Shown here: piece after piece, positions 1 to 12,279 of the stretch
How positions within the stretch are numbered: position 1 is the stretch's first letter
Layout of the letters: each line of letters opens with the position of its first letter
Assembly (NCBI RefSeq): GCF_901709675.1
Contig: NC_051108.1
Coordinates: 2,916,001 to 2,980,000 of the forward strand
DNA from: Syngnathus acus
Lineage: Eukaryota > Chordata > Actinopteri > Syngnathiformes > Syngnathidae
Direction: 5' to 3'
Length of the DNA stretch: 64,000 nucleotides
Made by a program: the position numbers and the translations under genes
Notes under the pieces: model-generated
The model's input: only the letters and a program-made list of their open reading frames with translations
What the model was told of the DNA's origin: nothing
The model's database searches: none

Positions 1-303
1 ATGGTGCCATGCCCGGAGGGGTTGAAGTCTGTAGAGGCAAGATTTAAAATGTGCATGTATGCCTGCACATATCTCTCGGAGTGTGTGATGGTATGCCAAG
101 GGTGTAGAAATAAAAAAAAAGGGGGGGGGGGGCACTCAAACAAGTTGAAGAGCAAAAAGCAGCTTCCTTGGACTGAATGCACAGCCGTGGGCAATTTGAG
201 TGTGGATGTGAATGTGCATGTGTGAGTGTTGGCCTGGGGCGATGTGATTGTGTGTGAGGAGTGGACTTGGGAAGAGTAAATGTCCATACAAACATGCTTG
301 GAG

Positions 304-443
304 TAGTATTCTTTTGCAGCTTATGGCTCAATTTTAAAATAAAGTTGTCATGTGTTTAAAAAAAAAAAAATCACATAGTATTCTTTTGCATCTTATGGCT
401 TAATTTCAAAATAAAGTTGTCATGTGTTTAAAAATAAAAATCT
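304..443. repeat. 72-bp tandem duplication
   Basis: Two direct copies with a 72-bp offset (304-375 and 376-443). Each runs from TAGTATTCTTTTGCA to a stretch reading AATAAAGTTGTCATGTG and an A-rich tract. They differ at a few positions. The internal AATAAA resembles a polyadenylation signal, but no transcript is evident here. Confidence 0.8.
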
Positions 444-1088
444 GCTGTTTAATGGACATTTTGGCATTTAAATATATTTAAATGTTTGTATTATTTTCAA
501 AAAAATGTGCCAATGTTTTCCTTTTTTTTTTTACTGCAAATGAATATCAGTTATCGGCTTCCTTAACCTTAATAATCTGTATTTACTAATAAATGATATA
601 CTTATTGGTTTGCATATCAGTCTCATCGAAGTGGCACATTTGGTGTAATTGGATAAGAGACCTGTAATATTAAACGCATGTAAGACTATAGTGAAACTTT
701 ATCCGGAATAAAAGTTAACTTTTGCAGTTAGCATTGAGTAAGCGTCCTCGCAGCTCGTGTAACAAACACACCACTTGATGTTTAGAATATTAAAAGGCTA
801 AATCTGTCGGTAACAGCAGAAAGGCTGAATGGTGCACATTCCACCATTCCAGCTCGGGCTGATTTCATTATAGATAAATCTCATTTATCTATTCAATCTC
901 TCGCTCCTATCTGTCTGTCACATTCTATTTCTCTCCCTTTATTCCTGCCGATGTGTGTCATTTCCCCACTTTCAGGCTCTCCCTATTTTTTTGGGGGTAT
1001 ACTTCTCTTGGCTCTTTATCTTCCTCCATTTAAGTCGCTCCATCTACACACTCCGTGTCATCTGTTGAATGCAATTGGTAAGCATATA

Positions 1089-1491
1089 CCGTATTTTGCG
1101 GACTATAAGGTGCACCGCATTATAAGGCGCACCTTCAATGAATGGCCCATTTTAAAACTTTGTCCTTTTTAAAGGCGCACCGGACTATAAGGCGCACCAT
1201 TAATGCATCATGTCAGATTTTTAATCCAAATCATTCTCCATTTTATCTTTTGTTTTTCAACTTCAGACGCAACAAATTATTTTATAATCACAAAATAATG
1301 ATCCATCATCTTTTTGATTCATGATAGTCTTCAGCGGGCCACTTGTGATTGATTTCATGACACAATGCTTCGGGCCAGTTTAAATTTAGGAATTTGGTCC
1401 ATATATAAGGCGCACCGGATTATAAGGCGCACTGTCGGCTTTTGAGAAAATTTTCGGTTTTTAGGTGCGCCTTATAATCCGGAAAATACGG
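1089..1491. mobile_element. Family A MITE, class II, copy 1
   Basis: A 403-bp foldback element with ends CCGTATTTTGCGGACTATAA and the inverse, and several GGCGCACC modules. The internal sequence matches the copies at 13815, 45196 and 57376 in reverse orientation. The right end is mutated (GGGATAT instead of GGTA), so this is an older copy. It has no transposase. Confidence 0.85.
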
Positions 1492-1963
1492 GATATGAAG
1501 AGGAGCACTGACACTGGAGGGGAATAGAAGCCAAGAGATGCTGGGGAGGAAAAAAAGGGGAGGGGGGTGGTCTTTGAAAACAATAGTCTACCAGAGACCT
1601 CACAATGAATTCACCTCTCACTCTACACTCGTTTTTTGCGCACCTCTGATACAAGCTGGTCTCTGTAATACAATAAAAAAAACCTTGGCTTAGCTCTGTC
1701 TGTCTGTGTGTGTGTGGGGAGGCAACTTCTACTCCCAACTCTCAGTCTCATCATTGCAGTTCTTCCACCGAGGTGTGTTTCAATAAATCACGCTGTCGCC
1801 CGTGCGCACACACGCGCTTGGTCTCTGCTTAATAAGCTGTATTCAGAGCTCCTAGAAGCTGAAACGGCACAAAACGAGAGGATTTTCTTTTCTTTGGTGC
1901 TTTGCTCTTTACACTCGGCGTCCTACTCTTTTTGTAATTTTCCTATTGTGCTTCTATTTAATG

Positions 1964-2294
1964 CACAGGTGTCAAACACAAGGCCCGGGGGGCCCAGATA
2001 CGGCCCGCCACATCATTTTATGTGGCCCGCAAAGACAAATTGTGCATCAAATACATATGTCAACGCTAAAATTACAAATTGTTTTCCCTTTTGAAAAAAT
2101 AGCTATATTGCGAGCATTTTTTTTTTTTTTTGTGAAATATTTAAACAGTTTTTATTGGTCTCTGTTTTGAAAACTAGTTACTCACTAGTTGTGCAGTTTA
2201 CACTATATATGAGACATCCACACATTTGGATTTCAATGGCCCGCCGAAGGAAACTATGACGCGAACCGCGACAAAAATAAGTTTGACAACCCTG
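1964..2294. mobile_element. hAT-type MITE (family C), copy 1
   Basis: Non-autonomous element with ends CACAGGTGTCAAAC and TTTGACAACCCTG, and an internal GC-rich stretch around AGGCCCGGGGGGCCC. It is flanked by the 8-bp repeat ATTTAATG (1956-1963) and ATTTAACG (2295-2302), a 7/8 match. Target duplications of 8 bp and CA-rich GTGTC termini are typical of hAT transposons. There is no coding capacity. Confidence 0.85.
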
Positions 2295-4367
2295 ATTTAA
2301 CGTAATGACGGCAGATATTGTGAGCACCTGAAGGATGAACAACGTGTTCCGATCCTTTTGCTCACCCAAATGTGAACTGGGTCCAACCTATGTCACACTT
2401 TGGTGTCATGTCTGCATGTTCTTTTCTGTATCACATTCATTCCTCACGCCGCATGTGAGGAATCTGTCGCTGCTCCAAAACCATGTCAAACATAGACAGG
2501 ACAGATGGAGAGGAAGCAGACAAGTGTGGAAAAAGAGCAAAGAGGGTCAGGGTGGAGGGAAGAGGGGGGGGGAGAATGGACACCTGGACCAATCCTGAGG
2601 CCCTGCGGGGAGGTGGAAGGAAGGAGGATGGGTTGCACGGTGACGGGACTCTCCCAGCTGTAACCTGTGTGTGTGTGTGTTCCATATGTGCACTAGTGCT
2701 GCAGGAGTTTACCAGGGGGTTGTAACAGATGGGATTATAGAGACACTCAAATGACAAGCCATCAGCGTCACGTAACCACAAGTTCTCAGGTTCTGCCACC
2801 TCAACTCGGCAGAGACTGAATCAATTTGAATTCTTTCTGCCAAAGATTGTGTTCGGGCAACCTTCGCCTGAAAAAGCTCTGCGCAACTGTTGTTCAAATG
2901 GAAAAAAAAAAAAAAAAAGATGTAGTCACTTAAAAGACTGAAAGCTATTGACGCAAGAGGCTGGTTGAGCTTTAACAACAATGCTTTTCCTTTCTACTTT
3001 TTCGTCAGAGTGGATCCTTCATAGAGCAATTGTGTCAAATGTGCCCCCCCCCCCGCCGCCATCAACCCGCAACTCGACACACGTACGCACTACAAAACAC
3101 TTTGTGCAGGTAAACAGGCTCTCCGTGAGCATGAGGCAGGTGAAAGGGTTAATGGCGGCCATTGAGATTCAAACCTACTGCAAAAGCAAGCGCATATCTG
3201 TCCGTCCGTCTGTCAGAGAGGAGCATCGAACTCTGACCTGTCGTTTAGGCTAACGGAAATCCCCGCATGCATAATGAATGAACAACCTCGAAGTCAACAG
3301 GGAGCAAGTATCACACAGACAAGCATGTCATTCTGTTTTTTTGTTTTAAATTTACAGGGTTTTTTTTTGCTGTCCACCATCACGAACCAAAAACTGGATT
3401 TTCAATAAGGAGGACAAACAGTGAAGAAATAAAATGGAGTATTTTATGGTAACATCATCCTTGGGAGGACTCCACAAAACAATTGTTCCCTGGAATTTAA
3501 TTTAAAAAAAAAAAAAGAAACTAAATCAAGCCTTGACAAAATACCTCAAATACCAAAAAAAAGCCAAGGTTAAATGAAAAAAAAAATCAAATAACCTCAC
3601 ATTCCAGACACAAGCACACAAAGCCACCTCATCAAACTCTTCCCAGCTTCATCAAAAAGTGATTAAAATCTTTTTGAACACATGTTAAGACAAGTCTCGC
3701 TGGTGCAATGGAAATATTTGTTGCTAAATCTACTCTGGAAAAAAAAAAACTGCTTCAATTTGTCGACCAACTCTTGAAGATATGAACAATTTGTGATTCA
3801 TTTGCCGCCAGTCGGCCATTACACGAGAAGTTAGTCACGGCATTACGGAACTTAAGTAGTCATTTTACCCTCCACTTCATCTTACTGGGCCTGCCAGAAG
3901 CGAAAGAATGCGAAAGAGAAACAGACCCCTGAAACACAAACAAAGTGACCTCAGAGTAGAAACCAGTGAACTCTTCGTTTGCAGCCAGTTAGCAGAGTAA
4001 GCAAATACACCTAACGGGATTGTAGGTCAAAGTCCATTTCTCTACACTCAGAATGAAAATAGGCTAATGATTCTAGATTAAAGTCATACACCCCGACTCC
4101 AGCCTGGTCTGGTTCCCACATGTGTGACTAAGTATTTCGTCAAGAAGTAGGACGGAGGGGGGGGAGGGATTGGCTGAGCTCTATCAATCACGCAAACTTT
4201 CCCTCCTCCCCCTCTTATCAGCAGATATGAAGCAGCTCAGGAATGAAAGAGTGCAGCTGCAAGTTTGTGTCACTTTGCTGTGTTCTTTCAGAGTTCCTTA
4301 TCACACTCCAAGTCACGATTGCTTCTTCTCCCACGCACGCACTTCTCTGCCCACCTATCTTCTAAAT

Positions 4368-4673
4368 CGCAGGTGTCAAACCCAAGGCCCGGGGGCCCAG
4401 ATACGGCCCGCCAGATCATTTTATGTGGCCCACGAAAACAAATTGTGCATCAAATTCGTGTCATTACTAGAATTGCAAATTGTCATCACTTTTAATAATT
4501 TTTTAGAAAATATTTGACTAGTTTTTACTCGTCTGATTTGAAAACGAGTTATTTGTCAATTTGTTTTGTAGCTTTTACTGTGTATAACATGAGGTGCTCA
4601 TACATTTATTTGGGTTGACAGTCATAATGGCCCTCCCAAAGAAGCTATGAAAAAACTGAGTTTGACACCCCTG
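4368..4673. mobile_element. hAT-type MITE (family C), copy 2
   Basis: Same family as the copy at 1964. The left end carries AGGTGTCAAAC and the right end TTTGACACCCCTG. It is flanked by a perfect 8-bp target duplication TTCTAAAT at 4360-4367 and 4674-4681. No open reading frame of significance. Confidence 0.92.
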
Positions 4674-4868
4674 TTCTAAATCATATACTCCCGTTTCACC
4701 TCGTATTTCATAAAAGTGCCAAAAAGTGTCACTGGTTTTTATTTTATAGTTAATATGATTCAAGAGTTGTGTCTGTTTCATTTCTTCTTAAGTGCTGAGT
4801 CATTATTGCGCAATTCAAAATTGCGTGAGGTGCATCATGCACAATCATTGAAAACTATCCAATGGCGA

Positions 4869-4892
4869 TTGAATGAATGAATGAATGAATGG
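4869..4892. repeat. (GAAT)n microsatellite
   Basis: About five units of a GAAT tetranucleotide. In fish such runs often mark the 3' tail of degraded retroelements, but no flanking element body is recognisable here. Confidence 0.7.
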
Positions 4893-5314
4893 TGGTGACA
4901 GGCCGAAACATGGCCATGGCCTTGTACGCCCAGGCAAGGACACACACCGAGAAGTGTACGCTAAACGCGAGTCATACTTGACCACGCTAAAGTATAAGTG
5001 GTAAGTTTGGGGCCAGTGAAAGGGGAAAGTGCGGCTAACCTAAACCACATGTGGCTCCCGCTGTTTAGCAATCCATGTGTGAAGAGTGAAAACAAGAGAA
5101 AAGCTCCCACTACTGCTTCAAAGGTGGACTTAACCAAATTCAACAGTGCCATTAATCCGACTAGACTAAGTAATTTGAAGTTAAGGTAGTCGTCTGTGTG
5201 CGTCTGTGTGTGTGTGTGTTTGTGAGTCTAAATGCAAGAGACATCTTATGTCATGGTGAGGCATCGTTGTATCTGCTAACTGTTACGCCGACAAGACAGC
5301 TCCCTTTGCATGCA

Positions 5315-5342
5315 AACACACACACACACGCACACACACACA
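5315..5342. repeat. (CA)n microsatellite
   Basis: Short interrupted CA run with one CG interruption, inside the ptprk intron. A GT-rich stretch near 5200 lies just upstream on the same strand. Confidence 0.85.
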
Positions 5343-6118
5343 AATTCTTCCTCATAGACACTTTATTTACCTTTGGCCCAGTAAGAGACATGGTGACGGT
5401 TAACTGAGTCACTTAATACAATAAAAGAGTGAGTGATAAAGACAAAAGCGAGTGTGAAAGAAGAAACGAAGCAGGGAGGAAGACCAACCAAAGCATTCCA
5501 GAAGAAGGTTGAGAGACGACGGCAAAGATAAAGAAAGGCAATACTAAGAGACCTTGGCAAGATTTGAGCGAAGGGAAAATGAAAAAAGTGCGAAGAAACT
5601 GTTATTTGGGTTTTCAGTTTGAAAATCACACAGCAGGAACATTTTATGTGCAACACACCGCTTCTTCTCAAATTAATATTTTTCTGAAACAAAACAAAGA
5701 GGATATATTTAGTTTCTTGTGACCCCAAAAGTTACGGCGCGCTTTGCCTTATTTATTTCCAGGAGGATTAACCGGGATTTCCGAATCTCCGTGTCGCTCC
5801 CCTGTTAATATGACCTACTTTGCTATTTACTATTCCACCTTTAAAATAATCCGCGTACTTTATCCGTGTAATGCAACACCATTCCATCGGGATTCGGCCG
5901 CACAAAATCCCACCCTAGCTCTTGTTGGGAGGGGAAAGACGGGAAAATGGAGAGGAGAACAAAGCGGGGGAAGGGTTGTGTTGTTTTTTTGTTAGTGAGT
6001 AATAAATTCCAAGAGAAGGTGATATGAAGAGGTGAGAAGGGGCCAGCAGACACAGTGGAGTCAGCTTAGTTGAAATATCACAGTAGCGTAAGAATTCAAC
6101 CACGCCGCCTTGTATATA

Positions 6119-6328
6119 CCGTATTTTCCGCACTATAAGGCGCACTGGATTATAAGGCGCACCTTCAATGAATGGCCCATTTTAAAACTTTGTCCATATA
6201 TTTGGACACGGCTGCTGTAGTGACTCAATATTGGTCCATATATAAGGCGCACCTGATTATAAGGCGCACTGTCGGCTTTTGAGAAAATTTGAGGTTTTTA
6301 GGTGCGCCTTATCGTGCGGAAAACACGG
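6119..6328. mobile_element. Family A MITE, class I, copy 2
   Basis: A 210-bp foldback element running from CCGTATTTTCCGCACTATAA to its inverse, flanked by TA on both sides. It carries a shortened version of the central hAT-derived piece (TTTGGACACGGCTGCTGTA). One substitution is visible in each terminal inverted repeat region. Confidence 0.88.
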
Positions 6329-9107
6329 TAACTAAAAGAACTCACTGCAGTATTCAAAGTAGGACTTGTCAGCCATTTTGAGCTCCACAACTGATATCAT
6401 CGTCGCTTCTGACAGAGCGCCCCCAACATGAAGATATAAAGTCGAGTTGGGATATGATAATCTTAATGGAGCGGTCATCCGTCTGTAAGCCCCAGATTCT
6501 CCGAGAGAGAGGAGGGTTTAAATATCTCAAAAGCTTTCCAAGCTATCTCCAAAGCAAATCAGCTTAAAGAGGAGACTTACTGGACATGAATGTAAAGACA
6601 AGTCCAAATGGGGTGGTTGAGAGGGTCTGAAGAACAAACATCCCCTCTGGGATTTTCTCATGACTGCTATCGGGAACGAGACCGGCGCAAGTGCCCCGTA
6701 GGCTGCTTAGGGGCTACTTTGGTGCCGGACGTGTGTGAAGCTGCTTTCATGACAGATGTCGTCCTAACTGGACTAATGGAAAGCACTTCAAGCAATGCCC
6801 ACAGCTACATACGCGCTAAAGAGCCCTTTGGCGGCGAGCTACCTGAAGCCTCTTATAAAGGGAAAAAAAAAAAAAAAAAGTCAAATAAAATGGATGATTT
6901 ATCACCCGCTTGAAGAGATGCAACTTTAAAGTCAGTTTCTTAACTTGCCGTGTCTAATTTATCTCTCGAGCCGATGGCCTAAAAATAAACACTCTTTTTA
7001 GGCACTCTTTGGAGAAATTCCTATTGACATGCTATTTATATACGCTCTTTATATAATGATAGTCATTGGCCGATTCATTGCTCGCTTAAAATCTTAGCTT
7101 GGCTACACTTGAACCAAGTGTGTCATCAGGTTTTCCAAACCCTATTCGTGGGTTGGCTTGACCTCAGAATCAGATGCGGGATATCGCCAGAGTTGGTGAA
7201 GCTGTGACAACAGGAACGTCATAGCTGAGGCTAACTTCTTATTTTAATCTTAATATGATTGCTTACAGGAACAGAATGAACAAAAAAGAGCCAAAAGGAA
7301 GCAAATCACAAAATCATTGTTTCAGGGACTGTGTCGAGTTGAAATCTACTGAGATTAGTTGGAACACATGTAAAAGCTGCCAAAGAGCCCTGTCCTGCAT
7401 AATGTGAACTGACAGTATTTCTGCACGGCTGCACTTCCATTAAGTCTGTTATTTTTGTCTTAAATAATGTTTTACAGAGGGAACGACACAATCCGCAGCA
7501 CACCTATGATTTTTTTTTTTTTAAATGACTCAACACAAAATTACGTTTTAGTATGGTTAGTAATGACACCACAGTTTGAAGACTGATGACGAAGAACGAA
7601 CAAAAAGTAAAAGAATCCCAAAATAAAAGGTGGAGATGAGACGATTTGATGATGGTGGAGCTCAGCAATTAGCTGGCTTATTGAAACTCACCTTTTTCTG
7701 AGCGCCCAATGTGAGCTGGATCCAAGAAAGCAACAGAGGAGGGGGGGGGGGACATTTAAACAGAATTAGATAAATAGCATGCACATAACGTCATCCATTC
7801 ACTTGACCAGTACAAGTTAACAAGAGACCAAACCTGAATTTGAAAAACCACAATTTTGAAACTTAATCTGACACCAGGCTGTAAATATTTAACGGAAGTG
7901 AAGTGAGCTTTGCACATGTTCCCTTACACCAAATTAAACCAACACATGGTTAACCCCCCCCACCTGCCACCTGACCTTTAACCTTTCCTCCCTTACACTT
8001 GTGCTAACACTTGTGCTAACCTTGAAAATACTCCAAATTTGCACTTTTTGTAAAAACAAAAACAAAAAACACGCCTTTGTCGTGTGAACATTTACACCCT
8101 GCAATGTAATTAATCATCTGAGCGCTGATGACTTAATCTGTCATTTCACCAGTTTTTTTAGGCTTCTCTGTACAGACAGCTGTGACCTGAACCCAACAGG
8201 GCACCAATGAGATAGATGACACTTTACCAACACCATCATTCATCAGGGATATGAGCTTTCCTGAATTCTGGATCGGCTTGCAAAAACTCTCCCCTCCATT
8301 TCCATCAGCACCTTCCATGTTGATCTCCTGACTAATTGCTTGGCACCCTTCATGTGACATTTGCACTGGACTGACAGTCGTGGGAAGTATTTGTCACTAG
8401 AGTACATTTGAAAGATTTCACACTACTGGAAGATTAAGCTACTGGCTATCATGCTCACTTTGGAAAATGAGAGTAAGATTCAGCGTTAAGAGACTGGAAG
8501 GTCACACTATTTGCGTCTTTCCGTGCAAAAAAAAAAAAAAACCCTCCGATTCATTCGAGCACACCAAGTCTAATGAGGGATTAGCTAATGAATTCTCTGA
8601 GCAGATTAATTACATTTTCCACACGCGCGTGTGGGTGCCTACAGACACCCCCCCCCCCTTCCCCAAACCAAGCGAGCCGGTACTTTCAAGAGATTTTTTT
8701 TTTTTTTTTTAATCTGCAACCAAATTGAAATCCATAGAAAGAGATGTGCTTTGAGCAGAGAGGCGTTTGATTTGAGCACAAGACATTAAGGAAGATGGGC
8801 ACGGCGGCAGACTGGAGGCATTACTTTTAACAAGAAAATAAATAAAACCCTTCTTTGATTTGGCCACAGTTGAACGAGGAAGGGATTTTCACGGGAATCA
8901 AAATGAAAAGCAAGTATTTCACATGCTTCTCTGTGTCACTTTACTACAGAAGGCTTATAAAAGAACCACACTGCCTCTTCTCACACACTCACACACACAC
9001 AGAGCGGATATGACAGAAAAACACACAGATGCACCCCTCCTGCCGTTTTCACAGTCTCTTGAGTGGACGAGATGCCCACGGCCAAAAACCAATGGTTGCA
9101 TGTTGTT

Positions 9108-9168
9108 TTTTTTCTTCTTCTCCTCCTCCTCCTCCTCCTCACTTTCTCTCCCTCTTCCCTCATGTCTT
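9108..9168. repeat. Polypyrimidine (CTC)n tract
   Basis: A nearly pure pyrimidine run on the plus strand, mostly TCTTC and CTC triplets followed by TTCTCTCCC. Mirror-like polypurine/polypyrimidine tracts of this kind can form triplex DNA. It explains several overlapping low-complexity open frames on both strands. Confidence 0.8.
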
Positions 9169-9229
9169 TTTTTTTGCCGAGGAAAAACACATTTCTGTTT
9201 CATCTTCCAAAAAGGCTCCGTCAAGTCAT

Positions 9230-9700
9230 TATAATTAAACCAACTTTGTACTTGGACTCCAAATGCAAAAGCACGATTTACAATTCTAATTAAACCGGCT
9301 ATGTGATTCGACCAGGGAAGCTAATGGAACGCAATTATCGCACTTCATTAAGATTAAAGACACTGTCAACGTGGGTCAGTGCATTTTGAGAAGTTGTCAC
9401 ATCGACACGCACTCGCTTATTGACATTGTAAAAAGCAGCGCAGCAGACACGCCGGACCACATTTATTACTCGGAGCGTGGAAGGTGATAAGCCGAAACGA
9501 GGTTGCCGCAGAGCAGCCGTGATAAGCGCGGATGCCAGAGAGAGACCACGTTCATCGTTTAATACGGCCTAATTTCATTGGGACATTATAAAACGGGGAG
9601 AAGTAGAAATGGTAAATGTGATTTGGAGAAACAATCCCACAGCAATCGGACAGCTTTAATTCTTTCTCAACTGATCTGCAGTCCATTTCAAGGAGACGTG
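9230..9700. promoter_or_regulatory. Candidate conserved noncoding block
   Basis: About 470 bp of unique, complex sequence without repeats or coding sense, rich in homeodomain-like cores (TAATTAAA, TCTAATTAAAC, GTTTAATACG, CTTTAAT) mixed with GC-rich pieces. This texture differs from the surrounding repeat-laden intron and resembles vertebrate conserved noncoding elements. This is inference from appearance; conservation was not tested. Confidence 0.3.
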
Positions 9701-10589
9701 TGACATCTCAAAGCCTAATTTGACGAATCACAGCTTTGGTTTTCAATGTAATGACGGCAAATGTGCCCAAAATGACAGTGCTCTTAAATGCAATTTTTAG
9801 TCCAACCAATGCTGGAAAAAAAATATCACAGCAAACTTTTTACATCAAGTACCACCTCAAAAAATAATATGGCCTACCATTATTGAAAACACTCATTAGA
9901 TTGAATACTATCATAATGACTTCTTAAAACAGGTTGAATACATTTAATTCAGCAATACTATCACTTACCACCAGAGGGAGCCTGCATACTACTAGTGGCA
10001 TTTATTATACCACATTTTGAAAACCACTGATCCAAGCAATTTTGTCAGAAAAGTGGCAACACAATTACACTTTTTACTGAAGAAGACTTAAATCGAGCAA
10101 TACCTAACACTTGACTTGGTGACACCATGTTGCCACTCAAAATGTTAATCTTCAAAAGGTGAGCGATTCATGGCAATGGTTCACTTTTTGGACTTGCAAA
10201 CATTTTAAAGCATTGCCTGTATAGTTGTTAAATGAATAATGGTGACCTTTGACCCTGGGAAATTGTCCTGAAATTAAAACAACTTGAAAGTCAACCAGCA
10301 TAACAGGACAGACCACTCAATTTCGGGGGTTCCACTGTATTCATTCCCCAGTTTAGAAAAAAAAATGTTTTTTCTCGCACCACATTTACAACGACCCACC
10401 TCTAGGCCATGTAAAGCAGCACCTCGTATTTACTTGCAAATTAACTGTGTTCGCATTCCCAGGGAGGCCTCAAAGAAATTCCACACATTTGTTGCCCTGC
10501 AGACCAAATGGCCCCCGGGGAGGGGCACCAGGGGAGTAGTTAGGGGATGGAAGGCTGGGCTAGAGGAAGGAGGGGCAGGGCAATAAAGC

Positions 10590-10760
10590 TCGAAGAAGTG
10601 GTAATTAATGTGTAATTTTTATGCAAATCATCAACGAGCCTAGGCTTGCTGGAGCCGACATTTTCCTCCCCCTCGTACAGTTTCTGATCATGCCCAGCAC
10701 ATAAATGAAGCGTGGTGTGGGCAAGTCACCTTTAATAAAGCTTTAGTGAGGTCAGATTGG
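10590..10760. promoter_or_regulatory. Candidate enhancer with POU octamer
   Basis: A repeat-free block containing GGTAATTAATGTGTAATTTT, then a perfect POU octamer ATGCAAAT at 10621-10628, and GTGAGGTCAGATTGGAGGTCA with two AGGTCA-type half sites. It lies about 1 kb inside the presumed first intron of ptprk, a common enhancer position. The motifs are seen directly; enhancer function is inference. Confidence 0.35.
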
Positions 10761-11691
10761 AGGTCAGCTCATACAAATACAGTACACTACATACACACAC
10801 TGGATCTAGGAATTGCAGAGTATATTGAAATGTTCCACAACTATAACTCCATGTCACAATATTTCCATATTTTGCAAACAATAGCAATGGTATCACTATA
10901 TAGGTAACGTGTGGTCATCATTTTAAGACAGTTACTGCACAAAAAATTAAGTCTTGTAAGAAAAATGGCATTGAGCAGTTTAATCAAAAACTGTATTGAA
11001 AACACGACAGTTAAAAATAATTGTGCTGTATACGCATAGAATTGAAAGTCAATGCAAAGAAATCTAAATCTGGAGATATTTCTGTGCATATAACCTTTTA
11101 ACATTTTAATAAATGCAGTCAGCCCATGACGGTTGCAACATGCACAGTAATCAATCGCACTATCTGGATACATTAATTTATATGATTGACTTTAAACCTG
11201 AACAGCAATAAAAAATAAAAAGCGAGTAAATAATCAACTAAACATACGTCATTTGTCAAAAGAACTTTTTGCACGTTTCTTTTAGCCCTTTTAAGTGGTT
11301 ATGTTAAAAGTGGCTTTGATCAGTAAACTTTATTTTTGCAGAACCAAATAGTGAAAATTAAATGACAACGCACAGCTTGGCCAACTGCCATGCACCAATG
11401 AACGTCACTTTACATTTAGCGCGTCCCGTGCCATAAATTAAAATTATTTTCGACGCCGATAACGACACTTTTGCAGAAATAAGACTTAATATTTACGCGT
11501 TGCGGCATGAATATGCATTTTCAAACATTTCAAAGACAATACAGCAAGCGCGCAGGTAGTTGCCAACTTTTTCGGCTCCGCCTAAAAATACTTACCTGGC
11601 AGGAACTCGCTTAAATTCAAGAGTTTCCCTGAATGAACAAACGATTTTGCACGACTACAGACAAACGTGGTTTTTTTTTTTCCTGCCTTAC

Positions 11692-11767
11692 CTGGTGCTA
11701 TCTGGCCGGAGATGCCCGCAACAAAAAGGAGCAGGAGTCCCAGCAAAAGAGAGAAAAGTGTATCCAT
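11692..11767 (-). CDS. ptprk: ptprk exon 1: signal peptide of receptor tyrosine phosphatase kappa (partial)
   Basis: Reading from an ATG at 11767, 25 codons plus one base encode MDTLFSLLLG followed by a leucine-rich core and GISGQIAPG, a textbook secretory signal peptide. The start context (AAAC ATG G) is strong. The exon ends CCAG|GTAAGG, a consensus phase-1 donor, matching my recollection of exon 1 of type R2B receptor phosphatases, whose next exon opens the MAM domain. PTPRK is a homophilic adhesion receptor with MAM, Ig and fibronectin III domains outside and two phosphatase domains inside. The assignment rests on the MDT start, the exon structure, and the divergent position next to lama2, as in human. 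Only this exon is in the window. Another secreted or membrane protein with a similar leader cannot be excluded. Confidence 0.72.
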
Positions 11768-12080
11768 GTTTTAAACGGAGTCCGGGCGAGCGTCTGGAAC
11801 AGTTTCCCCCAAAAAGTTTGTGCTTCTTTCGCGAGTTTCTCCGTCTGCGAGTGTCTCTGTGGACGTTTCTTACGACAATTTGTTTTTTATTATTCCTGCA
11901 TCCGCAGCCGAGTCGAGCGCTCCATTCTGTCCTTTCGCTTTTCTGGCTTTCGGCTTCCCCAACGCGCTCGCTCACTAGGACGCCACACTTTGAGTGAGGA
12001 TGCGCGTGCGCGACGCAGAGTAGACAAGCGAGCGGCGGCGTGCACGCGCGTGATGGCGTGACGTCACGTGATCGGGGAAA
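11768..12080 (-). promoter_or_regulatory. ptprk: CpG-rich promoter and 5' UTR of ptprk
   Basis: The stretch upstream of the minus-strand ATG is locally CpG-dense (GCGAGCGGCGGCGTGCACGCGCG and similar) within an otherwise CpG-poor region, as expected for a CpG-island promoter. It has no TATA box that I can place. A palindromic CRE and an overlapping E-box lie near its distal end. The exact start site is unknown. Open frames here on both strands are side effects of the composition. Confidence 0.65.
12059..12070. promoter_or_regulatory. CRE (TGACGTCA) overlapping E-box (CACGTG)
   Basis: TGACGTCA at 12059-12066 is the perfect palindromic cAMP-response element. It overlaps CACGTG (12065-12070), a perfect E-box of the USF/MYC/CLOCK type, with a shared CA. 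Both are full consensus sites within a CpG island, about 290 bp upstream of the ptprk start codon. Occupancy is inferred. Confidence 0.6.
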
Positions 12081-12279
12081 AAATGGTTGCGCACCAAAAA
12101 ACAACAAAAAAAAGTGAAGAATTATCGGCATGACGTCTGAAAGGTTGATGTGTGGAGTTGAAATCAGGGGTGGATTTCAGTTTAGCATCACTAAGATAAA
12201 ACAACTGGACAAAAACAATCATTTTATAGTTTATTGTTTTGGGCAAAATTTGATTACATTTTGTTGAACTCATGGATAA

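Larger units (their letters stand above)
1..11691 (-). other. ptprk: ptprk intron 1 (part), no exons seen
   Basis: This stretch lies downstream, on the minus strand, of the signal-peptide exon ending at 11692, so it is read as part of a long first intron. I looked for the next exon expected in type R2B phosphatases (the MAM-domain start) and saw none. It contains two family A MITEs (1089-1491, 6119-6328), two hAT MITEs (1964-2294, 4368-4673), a small tandem duplication near 304-443, simple repeats, and candidate regulatory blocks near 9230-9700 and 10590-10760. The remaining open frames are short and have no recognisable domain. The intron call depends on the ptprk exon 1 call. Confidence 0.6.

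Noticed and set aside
1964-2094. Short proteins containing ARPGGPRYGPPHH-like text
   Set aside because: Translations of the hAT MITE; similar peptides recur at each copy, and none is a transposase.
11560-12131. Three overlapping 140-150 residue open frames over the ptprk exon
   Set aside because: They arise from the stop-poor CpG-rich promoter; only the minus-strand frame at 11692-11767 has a signal peptide and a consensus donor.
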